Shown in pieces: positions 52,030 through 61,658 of a stretch of DNA of 64,000 nucleotides (positions within the stretch are counted from its first letter, which is position 1; the number at the start of each line of letters is the position of its first letter). The notes below the pieces were generated by a model. That model saw only the letters and a list, made by a program, of their open reading frames with translations. It was not told where the DNA came from and searched no databases. Both the position numbers and the translations under genes were made by a program. The DNA comes from Chryseobacterium sp. 3008163 (GTDB lineage: Bacteria > Bacteroidota > Bacteroidia > Flavobacteriales > Weeksellaceae): contig NZ_CP033070.1 of the NCBI RefSeq assembly GCF_003669035.1, positions 1,984,001 through 2,048,000 of the forward strand, given 5' to 3'.

Positions 52030-53946
52030 ATGAAAAAATATACTTTTTTCCTATGTTTTTCGTTTTTATTTCCAATTGTTTCTAATGCACAGACAGTTGA
52101 GGAAAGAAGAAACATAGCCAAATTTTCCAATCAAGAAGGAAATTCTGAATTAGCAGCAATTTTAAAGAAGGAGAATTTTGATAGAAAAATCAGATTACAA
52201 AATTTTATAACTAATAACCCTACATTTCCAATTATTAGAAAAATTGGAGATATTGGAATTGAAGAACTCTTAGATGTTTTGCCAAACGGTGAAAAAATAT
52301 TTGCAAGAACAACTAATTCTGGTGCTGCCCTCACTGCAAGAGCACAAAATTTGTATAATGGAGGAAGCTTAGGAATCAACATTCAAGGCCAAAATATGAT
52401 TGCAGGTGTTTGGGATGGGGGAAATGCAAGAAATACTCATCAAGAATTTATGGTCGGCGGTAACAGTAAAATAACCCTTGGTGATGGATCAAATTTTCAG
52501 CCACATCCTACACACGTTGCAGGAACAATTGCTGCTCAGGGGATAGATGTAGATGTGAAAGGTATTGCATTTAATTCATCTATTCTCTCGTATGATTGGG
52601 ATTCTGATTTAAGTGAAATGCTAGATAAAGCATCAACAGGATTATTAGTTTCTAATCACTCTTATGGAACAGGATCATTAAGCAGCTTATGGTTTTACGG
52701 AGCTTATGATTCTCGAGCTAAGGAAATTGATAATATCTGTTTTAACAATCCTTATTACCTTCCAGTTATTGCGGCAGGAAACGATCGTAATAATACGACA
52801 CCTCCTGCATCAGTTCAAATTAATACTAAAGAGGGATATGACATGATTTTCGGACATGCAAATGCCAAAAATGCAATTACTGTTGCTGCAGTTAACCAGG
52901 TTTTAAATTATGTAAATCCATCTAATGTTGTAATGTCAGCATTCAGTAGTTGGGGACCTTCTGACGACGGTAGAATAAAACCAGATATTTCAATGAAAGG
53001 CGTAAATGTATTATCTACACTCTCTACATCCGATACAGCTACAGGATATATGTCTGGCACCTCAATGGCTTCACCAGGTGTAACAGGAGTTGTTGTTTTA
53101 CTTCAGCAATATTATAATCAGTTATATAGTAGTTTTATGAAATCCGCAACAGTTAAAGGATTAATATTGCACACAGCAGATGAGGCCGGAACTACTGTTG
53201 GCCCTGATTATCGTTTTGGGTGGGGTCTGATAAACGCAACAAAGAGTGCAATTGCAATTCGTGATAAAAATTCTACTACAAGTACTAAAAGTGTTATTGA
53301 AGAACTTACATTAAATAATACTGCAACTTATACTAAAACTATAACTGCCAGCGGAACGAGTCCACTGAAAATTTCTATTTCATGGACTGATAGGCAAGCA
53401 CCAATAAGTAATAATGGAACTGTGGATTCAACAACCAAATACCTAGTAAATGATTTAGATATAAAGGTTTCTAAGGACGGTGTTGATTATTTTCCATGGA
53501 AACTTCAGGGTATGTCAAATACTTCCGCAGCCGCTACAAATACAGGAACAAATGATGTTGACAATTTTGAGAGAGTAGATATCAATAACCCTTCCGGAAC
53601 TTACACGATTACCGTTACGCATAAAGGAAACTTATTTGGGAATAGCCAAAATTTCAGTTTAATTGCTACATCTGATAATCTTGCAACTCTTTCAACTAAT
53701 GAAGCAATTAAAGCAAATGATACTAAAGTTGATTTCTATCCTAACCCAGCCAAGAATTACATTCAGATTAATGAGAAAGATAAAGACTTGCTAATTAATA
53801 TTTATGATGTTTCTGGGAAATTAGTATTAACTTCTAAATTAGTTGACAACAGAGTCAGCATTAGTCAATTAGTAAAAGGAGGCTATATTGCTAACTTTAT
53901 CAATAAAAAAGGAGAAATTAAAAGCTTTAAATTTATTAAAGAGTAA
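52030..53946 (+). CDS. Secreted S8 (subtilisin-like) peptidase with T9SS sorting domain
   Basis: The 638-residue protein has a signal peptide ending SNAQ. The catalytic triad is in GVWDGGNARNTHQEF (Asp), HPTHVAGTIAAQG (His) and MSGTSMASPGVTGVV (Ser), with oxyanion Asn in VIAAGNDRNN. A beta-rich domain follows (ISWTDRQAPISNNG, LVNDLDIKVSKDG). The last 80 or so residues form a type A T9SS sorting domain (VDFYPNPAKNYIQI, INIYDVSGKLVLTSKL, GGYIANF). The enzyme would be exported through the type IX system. It diverges from the susC operon, suggesting that peptide release and uptake are linked. Confidence 0.95.
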   Translation: MKKYTFFLCFSFLFPIVSNAQTVEERRNIAKFSNQEGNSELAAILKKENFDRKIRLQNFITNNPTFPIIRKIGDIGIEELLDVLPNGEKIFARTTNSGAALTARAQNLYNGGSLGINIQGQNMIAGVWDGGNARNTHQEFMVGGNSKITLGDGSNFQPHPTHVAGTIAAQGIDVDVKGIAFNSSILSYDWDSDLSEMLDKASTGLLVSNHSYGTGSLSSLWFYGAYDSRAKEIDNICFNNPYYLPVIAAGNDRNNTTPPASVQINTKEGYDMIFGHANAKNAITVAAVNQVLNYVNPSNVVMSAFSSWGPSDDGRIKPDISMKGVNVLSTLSTSDTATGYMSGTSMASPGVTGVVVLLQQYYNQLYSSFMKSATVKGLILHTADEAGTTVGPDYRFGWGLINATKSAIAIRDKNSTTSTKSVIEELTLNNTATYTKTITASGTSPLKISISWTDRQAPISNNGTVDSTTKYLVNDLDIKVSKDGVDYFPWKLQGMSNTSAAATNTGTNDVDNFERVDINNPSGTYTITVTHKGNLFGNSQNFSLIATSDNLATLSTNEAIKANDTKVDFYPNPAKNYIQINEKDKDLLINIYDVSGKLVLTSKLVDNRVSISQLVKGGYIANFINKKGEIKSFKFIKE

Positions 53947-53969
53947 AATTGTTTAATTTCATCAATAAT

Positions 53970-54004
53970 AAAAAAGAGTTTCTCGGATTGAGAAACTCTT
54001 TTTT
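53970..54004 (+). terminator. Terminator of the S8 peptidase gene
   Basis: AAAAAGAGTTTCTC / GAGAAACTCTTTTT with a GGATT loop; a T run follows. Confidence 0.93.
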
Positions 54005-54297
54005 ATTATTGAAAATTCGATATGTAATTCTCTGATTTCCACAGCTAACATTCTTGATGAGTTGTAGAAGTTTGGCGGGCTCTGTCTACAGTATCGGCTA
54101 AAGTGTTTTGTTCTGTCGAAGGTTGATTGAATTACCAAATTCTACCTCAAAACTAAAAGTATTCATCTCAATTATTTAATTATTAAACAAATAATGGAAT
54201 GTAAGTAATTAGGGATATGCATTTAAATATTAAATACTTGTCTAAAGAAACTTATAATAATATATATATTTGTAATTTTACAATAAAGTTTAAAAAA
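54005..54297. other. Gap with possible gene relic and a promoter box
   Basis: On the minus strand (about 54165 to 54045) a frame starts MNTFSFEVEFGNS and, after a one-base shift, could continue EQNTLADTVDRARQTSTTHQ and stop after EC. It looks like a decayed or frameshifted small gene, but I do not recognise it. Near the right end TTG (54238-54240) with 24 nt and TATATTTG (54265-54272) can serve the downstream gene. Confidence 0.35.
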
Positions 54298-54996
54298 ATG
54301 ACAAAAAAAATTATAGGTATTTTCGTAGTACTATTATTCTATCCACTATCCGCACAGCAGGCAACAGCACTATCATACAGTGGTGGTCAATTATCGACAG
54401 GCGGCACTCTATTTAAAGTAGATTCTCCAAGTTCAAAAAGAGGGTTATCGTATGATGAAATCCAAGGTACACCCTATTTAAACAAAACATTTTCTAAAGC
54501 AAGTTTTATTATTTCTGATAAAGTTAACGTTGAAACAGCACCTGCACGCTACAATGCATATTCTGATAATATAGAATTTAAAAGAGGAGATGAAGTTTTG
54601 GCTCTTCTATCTGACAATCCTTTTACAAGAGTCGAATTTTCCGACACAAATCAAATTTTAGTGAAATTAAATATTGACGATGATTTAAAAGGATATTTTT
54701 TTGAGATAGTAAAAGACAAAAATTCTCTATACAAAAAAGTAATAGCTAAATTTAATGATTTTGTTCCTGCAGCAAATTCTTATGCAATGGATAGACCTGC
54801 TAATTTTAATATCTTAAATCCAACTTATTATATTAATACAGAAAAGGGTTTTATAAAACGTCCAAACAATAAGAGAGAAATTATTGACCAATTTCCTGAA
54901 AAAAAAGCAGCGTTAAACTTTTTTTTTAAAGAAAACAAAATTCGATTTGATAAAGAAGAAGATTTGAAAAAATTAGTTATCTTTTTAAATCAATAA
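54298..54996 (+). CDS. Exported protein of unknown function
   Basis: I choose the ATG at 54298 (MTKKIIGIFVVLLFYPLSAQ), which gives a signal peptide at once; an ATG at 54217 would put 27 residues of non-signal sequence before it and include the promoter box. The mature 213 residues are soluble with several Phe/Tyr-rich stretches (YDEIQGTPYLNKTF, FEIVKDKNSLYKKVI, YYINTEKGF) and a Lys-rich helix at the end (FFKENKIRFDKEEDL). No cysteine, no known motif. An adjoining downstream inverted repeat may end the transcript. Confidence 0.75.
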   Translation: MTKKIIGIFVVLLFYPLSAQQATALSYSGGQLSTGGTLFKVDSPSSKRGLSYDEIQGTPYLNKTFSKASFIISDKVNVETAPARYNAYSDNIEFKRGDEVLALLSDNPFTRVEFSDTNQILVKLNIDDDLKGYFFEIVKDKNSLYKKVIAKFNDFVPAANSYAMDRPANFNILNPTYYINTEKGFIKRPNNKREIIDQFPEKKAALNFFFKENKIRFDKEEDLKKLVIFLNQ

Positions 54997-55026
54997 TAAA
55001 TAATAAGGATTGAATAAAATTAGTAA

Positions 55027-55081
55027 TTCCGTAGGAATCTAAGTTACGCTTTACAAAAATATCATTAAGATTTCTACGGAA
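55027..55081. repeat. 14-bp inverted repeat (CCGTAGGAATCT type)
   Basis: TTCCGTAGGAATCT (55027-55040) and AGATTTCTACGGAA (55068-55081) differ by one base from perfect complementarity and enclose 27 AT-rich bases. TTCCGTAGGAATCT-like words recur in intergenic repeats of many Bacteroidota; only one copy is present here. Confidence 0.6.
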
Positions 55082-55163
55082 ATTGAAGATTCGACATAAT
55101 AAATGGCAAACTGATTTCTAATTTTATTGCGAAAAACAATTTCAAAAAAAGTAACACAAAAAC

Positions 55164-55197
55164 AAAAACTGCCCGTATCAATGATATGGGCAGTTTT
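55164..55197. terminator. infB operon terminator
   Basis: Minus strand AAAACTGCCCATATC and GATACGGGCAGTTTTT pair around ATT, followed by a T-rich tail, 18 nt after the infB stop. Confidence 0.9.
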
Positions 55198-55215
55198 AAT
55201 ATATATAACTGAATA

Positions 55216-58203
55216 TTATTTCAATTTCTTCTTCACAGCAACTTCTTCGTATACTTCAAGAATGTCGTACTGTTCGATGTCGTTGTAACCTTTCAGGTTC
55301 AATCCGCATTCGTAGCCTTTTGTAACTTCTCTTACATCGTCTTTGAAACGTTTTAAACTTTCAAGTTCACCGTCGAATTTCACAATACCGTCTCTTAGTA
55401 ATCTTACTTTCGACTGTCTTGTTACTTTTCCGGTAAGAACCATACAACCTGCAATAGTACCGATCTTAGAAATCTTGAAGACTTCACGGATTTCTACATT
55501 ACCGATTACCTGCTCCTGAATCTCCGGAGAAAGCATTCCCTCCATCGCTTCTTTTACCTCATCGATTGCTTTATAGATAATAGAATATGTTCTGATCTCG
55601 ATTTCTTCACGATCTGCCAATTCTTTTGCATTAGCACCGGCTCTTACGTTGAATCCGATGATAATTGCATCTGAAGCTGCAGCTAGGTTGATATCAGATT
55701 CAGTAATCTGTCCTACACCTGAGTGAAGAATGTTTACACTGATCTCTTCTGTTGATAATCTTTGTAACTGATCAGAAAGCGCTTCTACTGAACCATCCAC
55801 GTCACCTTTCAGGATAATATTCAATTCTTTGAATTCTCCTAGAGCAATACGTCTACCCAATTCTTCAAGTGTCGTATGTTTCTTGGTTCTGATAGAAAGT
55901 TCTCTTTGTAACTGCTCTCTTTTGTTAGCGATAGTTTTACCTTCACTTTCGTCAGCATATACTCTGAATTTATCACCTGCTGTTGGTGCTCCGTCAAGAC
56001 CTAAGATCGTTGCCGGAATAGATGGACCTGCTTCTTCAAGGTTTTTCCCTCTTTCGTCAAGCAAAGCTTTTACTTTACCGTGGTTTTTACCTGCTACTAC
56101 ATAATCTCCAACTTTTAAAGTTCCGGTCTGTACCAACATTGTTGCTACATACCCTCTACCTTTATCTAAAGAAGCTTCAATCACAACTCCTTGTGCAGCA
56201 CGATTAGGATTAGCTTTCAGCTCAAGCATTTCTGCCTGAAGTAATACTTTCTCTAAAAGGACATCCATATTGTTACCCATTTTAGCAGAAATTTCCTGCG
56301 CCTGTACATTTCCACCCCATTCTTCAACAAGAATATTCATTCCTGAAAGTTGTTGACGGATGTTGTCTGGGTTTGCATTTGGCTTATCTACCTTGTTGAT
56401 GGCAATAATCATCGGTACACCTGCAGCCTGTGCGTGAGAAATTGCTTCTTTCGTTTGAGGCATTACATCATCATCGGCAGCGATTACGATAATTGCAATA
56501 TCAGTAACCTGTGCACCTCTCGCTCTCATCGCGGTAAAGGCTTCGTGACCCGGTGTATCTAAGAATGTGATTCTCTGACCGTTTTCCAGTTTCACATTGT
56601 ACGCACCGATGTGCTGTGTAATTCCTCCAGATTCACCTGCGATAACGTTAGTTTTTCTTACGTAATCCAATAATGAAGTTTTACCGTGGTCAACGTGACC
56701 CATTACCGTTACAATCGGAGCTCTTGAAACAAGGCTTTCTTCTGTATCGATATCTTCTTCAGAATCTGCTTCTTCAAGATCAGCATCTGAGAATTCAATT
56801 TTAAATCCGAATTCGTCAGCTACCAATAGTAAAGTATCAGCTTCCAGTCTTTGGTTCATGGTAACCATTACTCCAAGAGAGAAACAAGCAGAAATTACTT
56901 CAGTTGCACTTACATCCATCAAACTTGCCAATTCTCCGACAGTAATGAATTCTGTAACTTTTAGTGATGTATCTCTTGCATCGGCTTCCTGCTGACGCTC
57001 ATTCTCCTCTCTACGGTAAGATCTTTTATCTTTTCTGTGTTTAGCAGATTTAGATTTACCACCTTTATTGGTTAGTTTTTCAAGAGTTTCCTTAATCTGG
57101 TTTTTAACTTGCTCGTCGGTTAATTCGACAGGCATTGTTCTCTGACCAGGTCTGTTGTTGTTTCCAAAACGGTTTCCTCCACCTTGTCCTGCAGGACGAT
57201 TTTGTCCACCTTGTCCCGGAGGTCTGTTTCCTTGAGGACCACCTGGACGGTTTTGTCCGCCTTGTCCCGGAGGTCTGTTCCCTTGAGGACCACCTTGTCC
57301 CGGAGGACGGTTTCCACCTGGGCCGTTCTGACCTTGAGGACGGTTTTGTCCACCCTGATTATTTCCACCTTGTTGGTTATTCCCAGTATTCTGGTTTGGA
57401 CCACCCGGTTTTTCAATTCTTTTTCTTTTCTTCTTAGCTGCATTTGGCTTAGGCGCAAACTGCGTTAAGTCAATTTTTTCACCAACAATTTTTGGCCCAT
57501 CCAATTTTTGATAAACCGTTTCAATCTTCTGAGATTCCTGAGCCTCTTCTGCTGCAGGAGCTGGTTTTTTCTCTTCCACTTTCTCAATTGGTTTTTCAAC
57601 CGGTTTAGGTGTTTCTTTTACAGGTTCAGCAGCTTTTGGCTGTGCTTTCACCTCTTCCACTTTAGGTTTATCTTTTTTGGCAGGTCTGTTTCTATTTCCC
57701 TCAATCTGAGACAAATCAATTTTGTCCAACACTTTAAACTCCTGCTTTTCAGGTGTTGGTTTAGTTTCAGAAACCGCTTTTGGCTCTTCCTTCACTGGCT
57801 CTTTCACTTCTTCCACAACCTCTTTCTTCTCCTCAACAGGAGCTGGTGCAGGTGCAGGAGCAGGAGTTACTTCCACAGCTTCAGGTTTTTTAGGCTCTAA
57901 ATCAATTTTACCTAAAATTCTGGTTTCTGGTTTATTAGCTTTAGCTCTTATTACTTCAGGGGTTTTATATTCTTCGATTTCCAGTTTTTCTTCCGGAACT
58001 TTAGAAATAACCACCTCATGGGAAGCCTTACGCTGCTCGCCGTCTTTGGCAAACTCAGCTTCCAATGCAGAATATGCCGCCTCATCTAATTGAGCGTTAG
58101 GATTACTTTCAACCACGATATCTTTAGACTGTAAAAATTCTACCATTCTCGACATCGATATATTGAATTCCTTAACCGCTTTATTTAATCTTATTTTTGG
58201 CAT
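55216..58203 (-). CDS. infB: Translation initiation factor IF-2
   Basis: IF-2 brings initiator tRNA to the ribosome using GTP. The 995 residues comprise an N-terminal IF2_N helix ([20 protein letters not shown]), a long low-complexity linker (about 70-360), a second IF2_N, the GTPase ([10 protein letters not shown] near 500, [12 protein letters not shown]), and the C-terminal tRNA-binding domains. The linker ends in a Gly/Asn/Arg/Pro/Gln-rich tract with GNRPPGQGG units encoded by a DNA tandem repeat. It is last in rimP-nusA-infB; a 75-nt gap separates it from nusA. Confidence 0.98.
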   Translation of the reverse strand: MPKIRLNKAVKEFNISMSRMVEFLQSKDIVVESNPNAQLDEAAYSALEAEFAKDGEQRKASHEVVISKVPEEKLEIEEYKTPEVIRAKANKPETRILGKIDLEPKKPEAVEVTPAPAPAPAPVEEKKEVVEEVKEPVKEEPKAVSETKPTPEKQEFKVLDKIDLSQIEGNRNRPAKKDKPKVEEVKAQPKAAEPVKETPKPVEKPIEKVEEKKPAPAAEEAQESQKIETVYQKLDGPKIVGEKIDLTQFAPKPNAAKKKRKRIEKPGGPNQNTGNNQQGGNNQGGQNRPQGQNGPGGNRPPGQGGPQGNRPPGQGGQNRPGGPQGNRPPGQGGQNRPAGQGGGNRFGNNNRPGQRTMPVELTDEQVKNQIKETLEKLTNKGGKSKSAKHRKDKRSYRREENERQQEADARDTSLKVTEFITVGELASLMDVSATEVISACFSLGVMVTMNQRLEADTLLLVADEFGFKIEFSDADLEEADSEEDIDTEESLVSRAPIVTVMGHVDHGKTSLLDYVRKTNVIAGESGGITQHIGAYNVKLENGQRITFLDTPGHEAFTAMRARGAQVTDIAIIVIAADDDVMPQTKEAISHAQAAGVPMIIAINKVDKPNANPDNIRQQLSGMNILVEEWGGNVQAQEISAKMGNNMDVLLEKVLLQAEMLELKANPNRAAQGVVIEASLDKGRGYVATMLVQTGTLKVGDYVVAGKNHGKVKALLDERGKNLEEAGPSIPATILGLDGAPTAGDKFRVYADESEGKTIANKREQLQRELSIRTKKHTTLEELGRRIALGEFKELNIILKGDVDGSVEALSDQLQRLSTEEISVNILHSGVGQITESDINLAAASDAIIIGFNVRAGANAKELADREEIEIRTYSIIYKAIDEVKEAMEGMLSPEIQEQVIGNVEIREVFKISKIGTIAGCMVLTGKVTRQSKVRLLRDGIVKFDGELESLKRFKDDVREVTKGYECGLNLKGYNDIEQYDILEVYEEVAVKKKLK
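57170..57400 (-). repeat. Tandem repeat within infB (Gly/Pro/Gln-rich linker)
   Basis: Related units of about 40-60 bp coding [18 protein letters not shown] and similar words follow one another. The C/G-rich composition contrasts with the rest of the AT-rich gene. Unit numbers may vary between strains. Confidence 0.75.
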
Positions 58204-58278
58204 CTATATTATTTACTGTTTTTTTTTAATTCTTAAAATTAAAGTATTCTTTTACTGCTATTAAAATTAATTCAAATT

Positions 58279-59514
58279 TTAATCTTCAAATTCTGCTTTC
58301 AAGATATTTTTAACGTCATTGATTGTTTCCTCTTCCAAGTCAACCATTTTCAATAGACTTTCTGTATCTTTATCCAGAACTGATTTTGCAGTCGTAAGAC
58401 CTACTTTCTTAAACTCATCCAAAATCCACTGCTCGATATCGTCATTGAATTCTCTCAAATCAACGTCATCATCTTCGCTAGCTTCTCTGTACACGTCAAT
58501 CTCATAACCTGTCAACCATGAAGCCAATCTGATGTTTTGACCTTGCTTACCGATAACTTTAGAAATCTCTTCAACAGGAGTATAAACCATTGCGTAGTTT
58601 GTCTCTTCGTTGATGTCAATTTTATTGATGGTAACATTACCTAAAGCTCTCTTCACCAATATTTCAGGGTTGTTTGACCACTGAATTACATCTATATTTT
58701 CGTTTCTTAATTCTCTTACCACCCCGTGGATTCTTGATCCTTTTACTCCGACACAAGCTCCTACTGGATCTATTCTGTCATCGTAAGCATCAACAGCGAT
58801 TTTCGCTTTCTCTCCCGGTATTCTTACTGCTTTTTTAAGGATAATAGTTCCGTCCTGAATTTCAGGAATTTCTAATTCCAATAATTTCTCCAAGAATTTT
58901 GGAGCTGTTCTTGAAATGATAATTTGAGGTTTAGATCCTTTAAAATCAACAGATTCTACAATAGCTCTGATATTTTCACCTTTCTTGAAAAAGTCTGATG
59001 AAATTTGATTTTCTTTTGGTAAAATAAATTCATTTTCTTCATCATCCAACAAAATTACGTGTTTGTGACGAATGTGGTGAATTTCTCCCGTTACAATTTC
59101 CCCTATTTTATCTTTAAACTGCTCATAAAGCATTGCATTGTTATGCTCCTGCAATTTCGTAGCCAAGATTTGCTTTAAGGTAAGAACATTTCTTCTTCCC
59201 AATTGAGCCACCGGAATTTCCATTGTAAAATCTTCACCTACTTCAAAAGTCGGGTCGATTTTCTTCGCTTCAGTGATTTCGATTTCCAAATCATCATCTT
59301 CAGACATTTCGTCTTCAACAATTGTTTTATTCAAGAAAATCTGAAAGTCACCTTTATCAGGGTTTACAATGACATCAAAGTGATCATCAGAATCAAATCT
59401 TTTTCTCAAAAGAGTTTTCAGAGAATCTTCAATAATTGCCATCAGATCGATCTTACTGATCCCCTTTTCGTCTTTAAAATCACCAAAGGATTCAATCAAC
59501 GCTATATTATCCAT
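58279..59514 (-). CDS. nusA: Transcription termination/antitermination factor NusA
   Basis: NusA binds RNA polymerase and nascent RNA. The 411-residue protein has the N-terminal polymerase-binding domain (SFGDFKDEKGISKIDLMAII), an S1 domain (GEIVTGEIHHIRHKHVILLD), two KH domains (GVKGSRIHGVVRELRNENID, VIGKQGQNIRLASWLTGYEI) and a short acidic end; the E. coli-type C-terminal acidic repeats are missing, as in most bacteria. It follows rimP after 19 nt. The leader hairpin before rimP could be a NusA-sensitive site. Confidence 0.98.
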   Translation of the reverse strand: MDNIALIESFGDFKDEKGISKIDLMAIIEDSLKTLLRKRFDSDDHFDVIVNPDKGDFQIFLNKTIVEDEMSEDDDLEIEITEAKKIDPTFEVGEDFTMEIPVAQLGRRNVLTLKQILATKLQEHNNAMLYEQFKDKIGEIVTGEIHHIRHKHVILLDDEENEFILPKENQISSDFFKKGENIRAIVESVDFKGSKPQIIISRTAPKFLEKLLELEIPEIQDGTIILKKAVRIPGEKAKIAVDAYDDRIDPVGACVGVKGSRIHGVVRELRNENIDVIQWSNNPEILVKRALGNVTINKIDINEETNYAMVYTPVEEISKVIGKQGQNIRLASWLTGYEIDVYREASEDDDVDLREFNDDIEQWILDEFKKVGLTTAKSVLDKDTESLLKMVDLEEETINDVKNILKAEFED

Positions 59515-59533
59515 TTATCTTTTTTTCTTTAAA

Positions 59534-60001
59534 TTAAAATTTAACTACTACCAACGCTTTTTTAATCTCAGAGTACAAAATTTCTTTTTCCTCTTCCACA
59601 TCAACTTTACCTTTACCTATATCTTTCGGTTTTCGGTAACGAAGAATCAGTGTGATTTTTTCGTCGTCTACTTTAGCCAGCTCACCTTCTATTGTTGTAG
59701 AATCCGCCAGCATTACTTCGATTTCTCTTCCTAAGTTTTTGTTAAACTGTCTCGGCGTTGCCAAAGGTTCGCTCAACCCTGCTGACATTACCTGAAGGCT
59801 GAAATCATGCTCATCACGATCTGCATTGAATTCTATGGCGCGGCTTGCATCAAGACAATCTTGTAAAGTCACCCCATTATCACCGTCTAAAATCACAGTA
59901 ACATCATCTGCTGCAGAAATCTTTAAATCAATAAGAAATAAATCCTCTCTTGTCTCAAGGAAAGTACTTAATAATGTTTCAATATTTTTTCTAAACTCCA
60001 T
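59534..60001 (-). CDS. rimP: Ribosome maturation factor RimP
   Basis: RimP helps to mature the 30S subunit. The 155-residue protein has the N-terminal alpha/beta domain (LFLIDLKISAADDVTVILDG, DCLDASRAIEFNADRDEHDF, MSAGLSEPL) and the C-terminal SH3-like barrel (EVMLADSTTIEGELAKVDDE). Length is normal. It is the first gene of the rimP-nusA-infB operon and is preceded by a promoter and a terminator-like hairpin. Confidence 0.95.
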   Translation of the reverse strand: MEFRKNIETLLSTFLETREDLFLIDLKISAADDVTVILDGDNGVTLQDCLDASRAIEFNADRDEHDFSLQVMSAGLSEPLATPRQFNKNLGREIEVMLADSTTIEGELAKVDDEKITLILRYRKPKDIGKGKVDVEEEKEILYSEIKKALVVVKF

Positions 60002-60029
60002 ATCTATATAATCATGGTCTATCTGTACG

Positions 60030-60054
60030 AAAAAAGGCTTTCTTGCGAAGCCTT
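60030..60054 (-). terminator. Terminator-like hairpin in the rimP leader (possible attenuator)
   Basis: On the minus strand AAGGCTT-CGCAAGA-AAGCCTTTTTT forms a 7-bp stem with a T run. It lies between the promoter (60079-60109) and the rimP ATG (60001). No minus-strand gene precedes it, so it cannot be the terminator of an upstream gene. Confidence 0.75.
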
Positions 60055-60078
60055 CCCATTTTTCCCGTAAATCTTATG

Positions 60079-60109
60079 CAAATATAATACATTTTTATAA
60101 AATAAACAA
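60079..60109 (-). promoter_or_regulatory. Promoter of rimP-nusA-infB
   Basis: Minus strand TTG (60109-60107), 20 nt, TATATTTG (60086-60079): a full match to the Bacteroidota consensus. The remaining gap to 60290 holds only a TATTTTTG box (60257-60264) that may serve ugd. Confidence 0.75.
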
Positions 60110-60290
60110 ATACTGTTCATAATCAATTAAATAAGAATTTAAAATTCAAGCAATTAAAAGATTAAAATTGATATAAAAACAGGTATATTATTTACGAATT
60201 TATCAATCATCATCTATAACTTATTACTAATTAGAAGACCATGAAAGTATTTTTAGTATTTTTGTCGAGAATTTTTTAAAAACATATATT

Positions 60291-61604
60291 TTGAATATAA
60301 CAATAGTAGGAACAGGCTATGTAGGATTGGTGACAGGAACTACCCTTGCAGAACTTGGAAATTCTGTATACTGTGTTGATATCGATGAAAAGAAAGTAGC
60401 GAACATGAAAAACGGCATTGTGCCTATTTATGAGCCGAATCTTGAAGAAATGTTCCTCAGAAACATACAGGCAGAAAGACTTTTTTTCACAACCAATTTA
60501 AAAGAAGCTTTAGATAAAAGTGAAGTTATTTACCTCGCATTACCGACACCTCCCGGTGAAGATGGTTCTGCAGACCTCTCTTACGTTTTGAAAGTTGCCA
60601 ATGACATTGGCGAAATGATGACCGAATATAAGGTTATAGTAAATAAAAGTACCGTTCCTGTAGGAACCGCAGACCGAGTATCTGAAGTCATTGCTTCAAA
60701 AACCCAAATTTCTTTCGACGTAGTTTCAAATCCTGAATTTTTGCGTGAAGGCTTTGCCGTTGAAGATTCTATGAATCCTGCGAGAGTGGTTGTAGGATCT
60801 AGTTCAGAGAAAGCGAAAGACATTATGGCTCAAATCTACCAGCCATTTACCAATACCGGAATTCCTATTATATTTATGGATGAGAAATCATCTGAATTAA
60901 CAAAATATGCTTCCAACTCATTCTTAGCGGTTAAAATCACTTTTATGAATGAAATCGCCAACTATTGTGAAAAAGTAGGTGCCGACGTTGATAAAGTAAG
61001 ACTAGGGATGGGAAGTGACGACAGAATCGGGAACAGATTTTTATTTCCGGGAATCGGATACGGCGGAAGCTGTTTTCCGAAAGATGTGAAAGCATTGATC
61101 AGATCCGGAAAAGATGAAAATTTTAATTTCCAGATTTTAGAAGCGACAGAAAATGTCAATATTTCCCAAAAAGTAATTCTGGTTTCAGAAATTGAAAAAT
61201 ACTTTAACGGAAACCTTGAAGGAAAAACAATTGCAGTTTGGGGGCTTGCTTTTAAAGCCAATACAGACGACATCAGAGAGGCCTCTTCTTTAGATAACAT
61301 TGATTTACTCTTAAAAAAAGGAGCGAAAGTTGTAGCTTACGATACCATTGCTGAGAAAAATGTTCAGAAAATTCTTGGTGACAAAATACAGTATGCAAAA
61401 ACGATGTACGAAGCTTTGGAAAATGCAGATGCATTATTTATTGCAACGGAATGGCCGGAATTTAAAAATCCAAACTTTAAACTGATGGCTGAGAAAATGA
61501 ACAATAAGGTTATTTTTGACGGAAGAAATATGTACCCGCTAGAAACACCTGAGCAAAATGGGTTTTTCTATAAATCGATCGGTAGAAAAACGATTGGTAA
61601 GTAG
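60291..61604 (+). CDS. ugd: UDP-glucose 6-dehydrogenase family protein
   Basis: The enzyme oxidises UDP-glucose (or a related UDP-sugar) to the uronic acid with two NAD+. The 437-residue protein has Rossmann GTGYVGLVTG at the N-terminus, catalytic Cys in GYGGSCFPKDVKAL, and the C-terminal NAD/UDP-binding domain (VWGLAFKANTDDIREASSL). The start codon is TTG at 60291; no ATG lies upstream in frame and the usual family start matches it. It begins a nucleotide-sugar cluster for cell-surface polysaccharide. UDP-N-acetyl-mannosamine dehydrogenase is a less likely alternative. Confidence 0.93.
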   Translation: MNITIVGTGYVGLVTGTTLAELGNSVYCVDIDEKKVANMKNGIVPIYEPNLEEMFLRNIQAERLFFTTNLKEALDKSEVIYLALPTPPGEDGSADLSYVLKVANDIGEMMTEYKVIVNKSTVPVGTADRVSEVIASKTQISFDVVSNPEFLREGFAVEDSMNPARVVVGSSSEKAKDIMAQIYQPFTNTGIPIIFMDEKSSELTKYASNSFLAVKITFMNEIANYCEKVGADVDKVRLGMGSDDRIGNRFLFPGIGYGGSCFPKDVKALIRSGKDENFNFQILEATENVNISQKVILVSEIEKYFNGNLEGKTIAVWGLAFKANTDDIREASSLDNIDLLLKKGAKVVAYDTIAEKNVQKILGDKIQYAKTMYEALENADALFIATEWPEFKNPNFKLMAEKMNNKVIFDGRNMYPLETPEQNGFFYKSIGRKTIGK

Positions 61605-61658
61605 TCTTAAGCAAAAATACAATTTAATCAAAGTCATTCAGTTGGCAAAACATACACA

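Noticed and set aside
57120..57900. Several plus- and minus-strand frames of 94-130 codons in the infB repeat area
   Set aside because: GC-rich and repetitive DNA lacks stops in all frames; the infB frame is the one that continues into the GTPase.
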